64,000 nucleotides of DNA from assembly GCF_000620165.1 (NCBI RefSeq), contig NZ_JHVN01000011.1, positions 1 to 64,000 of the forward strand. Reading direction: 5' to 3'. Origin of the DNA: Anoxybacillus tepidamans PS2 (GTDB lineage: Bacteria; Bacillota; Bacilli; Bacillales; Anoxybacillaceae). Both the position numbers and the translations under genes were made by a program. The first letter of the stretch is position 1. The number at the start of each line of letters is the position of its first letter. Below, piece by piece: positions 57,964 through 64,000 of this stretch. Under the pieces are notes generated by a model that was not told where the DNA came from, searched no databases, and was given only the letters and a program-made list of their open reading frames with translations.

Positions 57964-60284
57964 CGTTTCTCCCCTACTAATGCATGTTGTAATACTTCTT
58001 CTAAATGTGAAACTAAGACAAATTGTAGATCCCTTTTTACGATGTCAGGAATATCATCCAAATCTTTTTCGTTTTCTTTCGGCAAAATCACTTTTTTCAA
58101 TCCAGCTCGATGGGCGCTTAACGCTTTTTCCTTTAATCCGCCAATTGGCAACACGCGCCCGCGCAATGTAATTTCGCCTGTCATCCCTACAAAGCGACTG
58201 ACCGGTCTTCCCGTTAAAGCGGAGATGAGGGCTGTCGCAATTGTAATTCCTGCTGAAGGGCCGTCTTTCGGTATGGCCCCTTCTGGCACATGGATGTGAA
58301 TATCATATTTTTCATGGAAATCAGGCTGAATTCCGAGCTTTTCGGCTTGGGAGCGGACATAGCTAAGAGCCGCCTGCGCCGATTCTTTCATGACATCGCC
58401 TAGTTTCCCAGTGAGGCCTAGCTTTCCTTTCCCTGGCGAAACAGACACCTCAATCGAAAGCGTGTCACCGCCAAATGGCGTATAAGCGAGGCCGGTTGCC
58501 ACTCCTACTTGATCGCGCAACTCTGCTTGACCATAACGATATTTCCGTTTTCCTAAAAATTCTTCCAGGTTTTTTTCGGTAATCACAACCCGCTTTTTCG
58601 TTTCTGACACGATGAGGCGCGCCGCTTTTCGGCAAATCGCTGCTAGTTGCCGTTCTAGTTCACGCACCCCCGCTTCACGCGTATAATAACGAACAACGTC
58701 TAAAATCGCCTCATCACGCATTTGCAGGTTCGATTTTTTCAAACCGTGCTCCTTCATTTGTTTCGGAAGCAAATGCTGCTTCGCAATATGCAGCTTCTCT
58801 ACCTCGGTATAGCCAGGAATCGTGATGATTTCCATCCGATCCAAAAGCGGCTGCGGAATGGTCGCTAAGTTGTTGGCTGTTGCGATAAACATTACCTTTG
58901 ATAAATCATACGGTTCCTCAATATAATGATCGCTGAACGCATGGTTTTGTTCTGGATCGAGCACTTCAAGAAGCGCTGCCGATGGATCGCCGCGAAAATC
59001 GCTCGACATTTTATCGATTTCATCGAGCAAAAAGACAGGGTTGATCGTACCGGCTTTTTTCATCCCTTGAATGATTCTCCCAGGCATCGCCCCTACGTAT
59101 GTGCGTCGATGCCCGCGTATCTCTGATTCATCACGCACTCCGCCTAACGATATGCGGACAAAATGGCGATTGAGTGATTTAGCGATCGAGCGGGCAAGCG
59201 ATGTTTTTCCGACCCCCGGAGGACCCGCTAAACAAAGAATCGGCCCTTTTAGTGATTTCGTCAACTGCTGTACCGACAAATACTCAAGGACGCGCTCCTT
59301 CACTTTTTCCAATCCGTAATGTTCTTCATGCAAAATAGCTTCTGCCCGCTTAATATCATGAATATCTTCCGTTTGCTTCGTCCACGGAAGCGCAAGAAGC
59401 CAGTCAAGATACGTTCGGATCACCGAGCTTTCAGCTGACGTCGCGGGAACTTTTTCGTATCGTTCCAATTCCTTTAAAGCAGCTTCTTTGACAGAGCTCG
59501 GCATCCCAACGGCCTCAATTTTTTCCCGGAGCGTTTCGACCTCCCCGGTTTTTCCTTCCTTTTCGCCGAGTTCCTTTTGGATGGCTTTCATCTGTTCACG
59601 TAAATAATACTCTTTTTGCGTTCTCTCCATCGATTGTTTCACGCGCATACTAATCTTTTTCTCAAGTTGCAGCACTTCTTTTTCATTGTGCAGAATTTGA
59701 ATAATCTTATGAACGCGTTCTTTCACATCGACCGTCTCTAATATTTCTTGTTTCCCCTCTGGCTTCAACGGCAAATGTGAAGCGATAATATCCGCCATCC
59801 GCCCCGGCTCATCAATATCAGCGACAGATGCTAGGAGGTCTGCTGACATCTTTTTCGATAAATTTATGTATTGCTCAAAATATTCAAGCATTGTCCGCTT
59901 CAATGCTTCATCTTCTAAATCTTTTGTCGCCCGATCCACAAATTTTTCTACCTTTACTATAAAACATGGCTCCTCGCTCACAAGTTCAGTAATTTTCGCT
60001 CGAGCGATGCCTTCCACTAATACACGAAACGTTCCGTTTGGAAGCTTGAGCAATTGTTTTACTCGAGCGAGCGTCCCCATTTCATATAAATCATCGACAA
60101 TTGGTTCATCGATGGAAACGTCCTTCTGTGACGTAAGAAAAACGATATGCTCTTCTACCATCGCTTTTTCAAGCGCCTGCACAGACTTTTCCCGACCGAC
60201 ATCAAGGTGCAGTACCATCGTTGGAAATACGAGCAGTCCGCGTAAAGGGAGAAGAGGGACGACTATCTCTTTCTTTCTCGTCAT
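57960..60284 (-). CDS. lon: ATP-dependent protease LonA
   Basis: 774 residues from [16 protein letters not shown], after GGAGGTG; a start five codons earlier overlaps this site. Lon N-terminal substrate domain, coiled coil ([16 protein letters not shown]), Walker [18 protein letters not shown], Walker [11 protein letters not shown] and the Ser/Lys dyad in [10 protein letters not shown] and [13 protein letters not shown]. Heat-stress protease. Confidence 0.98.
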   Translation of the reverse strand: MTRKKEIVVPLLPLRGLLVFPTMVLHLDVGREKSVQALEKAMVEEHIVFLTSQKDVSIDEPIVDDLYEMGTLARVKQLLKLPNGTFRVLVEGIARAKITELVSEEPCFIVKVEKFVDRATKDLEDEALKRTMLEYFEQYINLSKKMSADLLASVADIDEPGRMADIIASHLPLKPEGKQEILETVDVKERVHKIIQILHNEKEVLQLEKKISMRVKQSMERTQKEYYLREQMKAIQKELGEKEGKTGEVETLREKIEAVGMPSSVKEAALKELERYEKVPATSAESSVIRTYLDWLLALPWTKQTEDIHDIKRAEAILHEEHYGLEKVKERVLEYLSVQQLTKSLKGPILCLAGPPGVGKTSLARSIAKSLNRHFVRISLGGVRDESEIRGHRRTYVGAMPGRIIQGMKKAGTINPVFLLDEIDKMSSDFRGDPSAALLEVLDPEQNHAFSDHYIEEPYDLSKVMFIATANNLATIPQPLLDRMEIITIPGYTEVEKLHIAKQHLLPKQMKEHGLKKSNLQMRDEAILDVVRYYTREAGVRELERQLAAICRKAARLIVSETKKRVVITEKNLEEFLGKRKYRYGQAELRDQVGVATGLAYTPFGGDTLSIEVSVSPGKGKLGLTGKLGDVMKESAQAALSYVRSQAEKLGIQPDFHEKYDIHIHVPEGAIPKDGPSAGITIATALISALTGRPVSRFVGMTGEITLRGRVLPIGGLKEKALSAHRAGLKKVILPKENEKDLDDIPDIVKRDLQFVLVSHLEEVLQHALVGEKR

Positions 60285-60319
60285 AGTAAACACCTCCATA
60301 CTTCGTTTTCTATTCGTCT

Positions 60320-60348
60320 ATTGTATAGCACAGATATATGTTTGTAAA
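60320..60348 (-). promoter_or_regulatory. sigma-A promoter of lonA
   Basis: Minus strand TTTACA (60343-60348), 17-base spacer, TACAAT (60320-60325), some 35 bases before the start codon. Confidence 0.75.
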
Positions 60349-60485
60349 ATGCGAAGCGTACAGATCAAACAATAAAATGTGTTCCCAGCCGTCATTGATG
60401 AATGCTCGATCGAATGTTCATGAACTTCGCACATCTATTGGCTCAAGTCATCGTCCTCCCGGCAAGAAGCCCTTTTTACAAAGAA

Positions 60486-60523
60486 AAGCCGACTTCGACG
60501 CAAGTATACATCAGGTCGAAGTC
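60486..60523 (-). terminator. lonB terminator
   Basis: GACTTCGAC and its exact complement pair across a 15-base loop, with GGCTTTTCTTTG beyond on the minus strand. Confidence 0.75.
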
Positions 60524-60532
60524 GTAAATTCT

Positions 60533-62194
60533 CTACACAAGCTTCGTTTTCGATTGATCAGCTGAAGCAGGGATGGAATCATGCGCTTCTTGTTCAAATA
60601 CAACTGAAAGAACTTCTTCTAAACGCTGAACAGGAATGATTTCAATTCCTTCAATTTCTGTAAGCATCGACTGCATGTTCTCTTGCGGAATAATGACCTT
60701 TTTCGCTCCTGCTTGTTTTGCCGCCTTCACTTTCGGAAAGATGCCGCCGACCGGCTTCACATACCCGTGAATGCTAATCTCCCCGGTCATCGCAATAGTT
60801 GGATCGACAGGCAGACGATAAATGGCTGAATAAATGCCAGCTGCCATTGCAATACCAGCCGATGGTCCATCAACCGGAATGCCGCCTGGAAAATTCACAT
60901 GAATATCGTACTGATCAGCAGGAACCCCCATTGCCCTTAGTGCCGTAATAACATTTTCAATCGATCCTCTTGCCATGCTTTTTCTGCGAATCGATTTTTC
61001 CCTGCTACCGATGCTTTCTTCCTCAACAATTCCCGTAATGTTGACAGTTCCTTTGTCTTTAGCTGGCAAAGCGGTCACTTCAATTTCCAACAATGCTCCT
61101 GTATTTGGACCATATACCGCTAGTCCATTCACAAATCCAACCATCGACGTGTCGCCAATTTTCTTTTCATACCTTGGCGATAACTGGCTTGAATGAATGA
61201 CCCACTCAATATCTTTGTCAAGAATCGTTTCTCGCTTTTCTGAAATGGCAATACCAGCAGCGATTTGCATCAAGTTCACTGCTTCTCGACCGTTTCGGGC
61301 GTAAGCAGCAAGCGTGCGAATTCCGCTTTCCGAGACATTGAGCCGAATTTTTTCTGCCGCTTTGCGGGCAATTAGAGCAATTTCTTCCTGATCAAGTTCG
61401 CGGAAAAACACCTCTAAGCAGCGCGAACGGATCGCTGGAGGAATTTCATTTGGCGTTCTTGTCGTCGCCCCTACAAGTCGGAAATCAGCAGGAAGACCGT
61501 TTTGAAAAATATCGTGAATATGTGTTGGAATTTGCGGGTTTTCTTCGCTATAATAAGCGCTTTCAAAAAATACTTTTCGGTCTTCGAGCACTTTCAGCAG
61601 TTTGTTCATTTGAATCGGATGAAGTTCACCAATCTCGTCAATAAAGAGAATGCCCCCGTGTGCATGCGTCACCGCTCCTTGTTTCGGTTGTGGGATGCCG
61701 GCTTGTCCCATCGCTCCCGCCCCTTGGTAAATAGGATCGTGGACAGAACCGATAAGCGGATCGGCAATTCCTCGTTCGTCAAATCGGGCTGTTGTCGCAT
61801 CGAGTTCTACAAATACAGCATTCTTTTTAAAGGGGGAAATCGGGTTTTTTTTCGCTTCTTCTAACACAAGCCGAGCCGCTGCCGTTTTTCCTACTCCAGG
61901 AGGTCCGTAAATAATAACATGCTGCGGATTCGGGCCGCATAAAGCAGCTTTTAGCGCCTTAATCCCATCTTCTTGTCCCACGATATCGGCAAAATCTTTC
62001 GGTCTGACTTTCTCTGCAAGCGGTTCAGTTAAAGAAATGGAGCGGAGTTTGCGCAGCTGTTCCATTTCTTTACGGGATTCTTTATCAATTGAAACTTTTT
62101 GGGTTCGCTGGCTTTTTAGTAAATTCCAAAAGTAAAGCCCGATGATTACTCCGAAAAATAGTTGTACAAATAAAGCAATGTTTGTCCAATTCAT
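60533..62194 (-). CDS. lonB: membrane-anchored ATP-dependent protease LonB
   Basis: 553 residues. One N-terminal membrane helix (IALFVQLFFGVIIGLYFW), Walker [28 protein letters not shown] and the Ser/Lys dyad in VDGPSAGIAMA and FPKVKAAKQAGAKKV. It lacks the long LonA N-domain. In B. subtilis it is made in the forespore. Located between clpX and lonA as usual. Confidence 0.96.
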   Translation of the reverse strand: MNWTNIALFVQLFFGVIIGLYFWNLLKSQRTQKVSIDKESRKEMEQLRKLRSISLTEPLAEKVRPKDFADIVGQEDGIKALKAALCGPNPQHVIIYGPPGVGKTAAARLVLEEAKKNPISPFKKNAVFVELDATTARFDERGIADPLIGSVHDPIYQGAGAMGQAGIPQPKQGAVTHAHGGILFIDEIGELHPIQMNKLLKVLEDRKVFFESAYYSEENPQIPTHIHDIFQNGLPADFRLVGATTRTPNEIPPAIRSRCLEVFFRELDQEEIALIARKAAEKIRLNVSESGIRTLAAYARNGREAVNLMQIAAGIAISEKRETILDKDIEWVIHSSQLSPRYEKKIGDTSMVGFVNGLAVYGPNTGALLEIEVTALPAKDKGTVNITGIVEEESIGSREKSIRRKSMARGSIENVITALRAMGVPADQYDIHVNFPGGIPVDGPSAGIAMAAGIYSAIYRLPVDPTIAMTGEISIHGYVKPVGGIFPKVKAAKQAGAKKVIIPQENMQSMLTEIEGIEIIPVQRLEEVLSVVFEQEAHDSIPASADQSKTKLV

Positions 62195-62262
62195 CAGCTA
62201 AAATCCTCCTGCTCAGTAGTATGTAGTACGTATAGTATCTCCTCCTAGAAGCAGGAATAAAC

Positions 62263-62299
62263 AAAAAAGAAGCTGTCTTCTCAGAAAGACAGCTTCTTT
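62263..62299. terminator. clpX terminator
   Basis: GAAGCTGTCTT and AAGACAGCTTC stem with a six-base loop and T-runs on both strands, ten bases past clpX. Confidence 0.88.
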
Positions 62300-62307
62300 C
62301 CCTAAAT

Positions 62308-63573
62308 TTAAGCGGAGGTTTTTCTTCCATGTTCAACAACTGTGCCATCGTGACGAATCAGTTTTGGCGCCTTCGTTCCGCGCACCGTTTCCGCTGTAAT
62401 AACGCACTTTTGCACATCCTCGCGCGAAGGAAGTTCAAACATTACGTCTAACATAATTCCTTCGATGATGGAACGAAGACCGCGCGCACCTGTTTTCCGC
62501 TCAATCGCTTTTTTGGCGATTTCTCGCAACGCTTCGTCCTCAAACTCCAATTCCACATCGTCTAGTTCAAGCATTTTTTGATATTGCTTCACGATCGCGT
62601 TTTTCGGTCTCGTTAAAATGTCAATTAACGCATCTTCATCAAGCTGCTCTAAGCTTGTGATGACCGGCAAGCGACCGACAAACTCCGGAATTAAGCCAAA
62701 CTTTAATAAATCCTCCGGCAGCACTTTTGATAATAAATTTTTTTCATCAATGTCACTTTGTTGCGTTTCCGCTCCAAAGCCGATGACTTTTTTCCCTAAA
62801 CGACGCTTAATGATCGGTTCGATTCCGTCAAATGCGCCGCCGCAAATAAATAAAATGTTGGTCGTATCGATTTGAATAAATTCTTGATGCGGATGTTTCC
62901 GTCCACCTTGAGGCGGAACGCTGGCAATCGTTCCTTCTAAAATCTTTAGAAGCGCCTGTTGAACTCCCTCGCCTGATACATCGCGTGTAATCGACGGATT
63001 TTCCGATTTGCGGGCAATTTTATCAATCTCATCAATATAGATGATCCCTTTTTCTGCTTTCTCGACATCGTAATCCGCCGCTTGGATTAATTTTAAGAGA
63101 ATGTTTTCTACATCTTCACCAACATAACCCGCTTCCGTTAAGGAAGTTGCATCAGCAATGGCGAACGGGACGTTTAAAATGCGCGCCAATGTTTGAGCAA
63201 GCAACGTTTTTCCGCTTCCAGTCGGCCCAATCATCAAAATATTACTTTTCGAAAGTTCTACATCATCGATTTTGCTGTTGGAGTTAATGCGTTTGTAATG
63301 ATTGTAGACAGCAACAGCAAGCGACTTTTTCGCCGCATCTTGGCCGATGACGTATTCATCTAGAATTTCACGGATTTCCTTCGGCTTCGGAACATCTTTA
63401 AATTCGATTTCCTCTTCGCTTCCTAACTCTTCCTCAACAATCTCGGTACATAGTTCAATGCACTCATCGCATATGTATACCCCAGGGCCGGCTACGAGCT
63501 TGCGAACTTGATCCTGAGTTTTTCCGCAGAAAGAACATTTTAACTGTCCCTTCTCGTCATTAAATTTAAACAT
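62308..63573 (-). CDS. clpX: ClpXP ATPase subunit ClpX
   Basis: 421 residues. N-terminal zinc domain ([23 protein letters not shown]), Walker [13 protein letters not shown], pore loop GYVGED, Walker [17 protein letters not shown] loop and the sensor region. It unfolds substrates for ClpP. Start at [16 protein letters not shown] after AAGGGG. Confidence 0.98.
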   Translation of the reverse strand: MFKFNDEKGQLKCSFCGKTQDQVRKLVAGPGVYICDECIELCTEIVEEELGSEEEIEFKDVPKPKEIREILDEYVIGQDAAKKSLAVAVYNHYKRINSNSKIDDVELSKSNILMIGPTGSGKTLLAQTLARILNVPFAIADATSLTEAGYVGEDVENILLKLIQAADYDVEKAEKGIIYIDEIDKIARKSENPSITRDVSGEGVQQALLKILEGTIASVPPQGGRKHPHQEFIQIDTTNILFICGGAFDGIEPIIKRRLGKKVIGFGAETQQSDIDEKNLLSKVLPEDLLKFGLIPEFVGRLPVITSLEQLDEDALIDILTRPKNAIVKQYQKMLELDDVELEFEDEALREIAKKAIERKTGARGLRSIIEGIMLDVMFELPSREDVQKCVITAETVRGTKAPKLIRHDGTVVEHGRKTSA

Positions 63574-63755
63574 GTTTTCACCCCTTGCTATAAGATTCGC
63601 ATCACGGTATGTACTTGTTTACTTTTCCACAAACGCTGAATTATAAAACTTATGTATTCGTCATTTTATCATAAATCACATTGCAAACGCTAATAAAAAA
63701 TCATTATATATTTGAAAAATTAGAAAATTCTCAATCATATGTTCTATTATTTATG

Positions 63756-63797
63756 AAAGAACAAGGCACGAACGACCTCGCGCCTTGTTCTTTTATC
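63756..63797. terminator. tig terminator
   Basis: AAAGAACAAGGC and GCCTTGTTCTTT stem behind the trigger factor gene; the 280-base tig-clpX gap otherwise holds only the clpX promoter region. Confidence 0.82.
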
Positions 63798-63854
63798 ATC
63801 TCAAGCAACAAATGCTCTCTACCTTTTTATATTGTATGTGTGCAACCCCTTATG

Positions 63855-64000
63855 TTATGCAGCCACTTTGCTGTTCTCAACAAGGAAATCGACAACTTTG
63901 CGGAATTTCACGTCTTCTTTTACAACATCAAGGTTGCCAAGAAGCTCTTTAATTTTATCAACAGATAAGTTGTATGCTTCCGCCATCTTTTCAAGTTCAG
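63855..64000 (-). CDS. tig: trigger factor, C-terminal end (runs off window)
   Basis: The last 48 codons are present: [20 protein letters not shown], then a helix ending [11 protein letters not shown] before TAA. This is the C-terminal chaperone arm of trigger factor, the ribosome-bound folding helper. Position before clpX is the conserved order. Confidence 0.92.
   Translation of the reverse strand, partial: ELEKMAEAYNLSVDKIKELLGNLDVVKEDVKFRKVVDFLVENSKVAA

Noticed and set aside
60300-60532. Possible small gene in the lonB-lonA gap (75-codon plus frame)
   Set aside because: No ribosome binding site; the stretch is explained by the lonA promoter and the lonB terminator.

Overview
The window is chromosomal DNA of a thermophilic, spore-forming Bacillaceae. 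The order tig-clpX-lonB-lonA-engB, hemAXCDBL, spoVID-ysxE, valS-folC, spoIIB-maf-radC-mreBCD-minCD, spoIVFAB, rplU-prp-rpmA, spo0B-obg-pheB-pheA is the conserved Bacillus backbone, here entirely on the minus strand. Base composition, the N-terminally extended L27 with its protease, and a complete type IV pilus cluster fit the Geobacillus/Parageobacillus/Anoxybacillus group best; the species is an inference.

Layout from left to right. Positions 1-180 hold the start of a secreted protein that runs off the window. Positions 180-9900 are an AT-rich polymorphic-toxin locus: one full-length secreted Rhs/YD-repeat protein (about 1875 residues), two detached Rhs C-terminal tips left of it (the first broken by frameshifts), and small putative immunity genes directly behind each tip (a DUF5071-like protein and several tiny membrane proteins). 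Positions 9900-13120 hold pheA, pheB, obg and spo0B; 13300-14430 the rpmA-prp-rplU operon with its L21 leader RNA; 14490-16110 spoIVFB-spoIVFA. A sucrose-6-phosphate hydrolase gene with its own terminator (16200-17830) is wedged between spoIVFA and minD. Division and shape genes minD, minC, mreD, mreC, mreB, then radC, maf and spoIIB follow to 24400.

Positions 24450-43350 are a large type IV pilus island where B. subtilis has only comC. A long minus-strand operon reads: acidic repeat-bearing membrane protein, PRC-barrel protein, VanW-domain protein, pilB, pilT, pilC, major pilin, pilD, pilM, pilN, pilO, minor pilin. A divergent plus-strand operon encodes two pseudopilins and a PilX-like protein. 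Beyond it, a minus-strand pair encodes an ankyrin lipoprotein and a 1146-residue secreted protein with Ig-like repeats, a candidate pilus-tip adhesin. The three genes that precede pilB and the 1146-residue protein are the least described parts of this system.

From 43400 the backbone resumes: folC, valS with a T-box leader, a 62-residue membrane protein, ysxE, spoVID, the haem pathway hemL-B-D-C-X-A (glutamyl-tRNA to uroporphyrinogen III), a divergent small membrane protein, engB, lonA, lonB, clpX and the 3' end of tig. Rho-independent terminators separate most operons. No tRNA, rRNA, CRISPR array or intact insertion sequence was seen.
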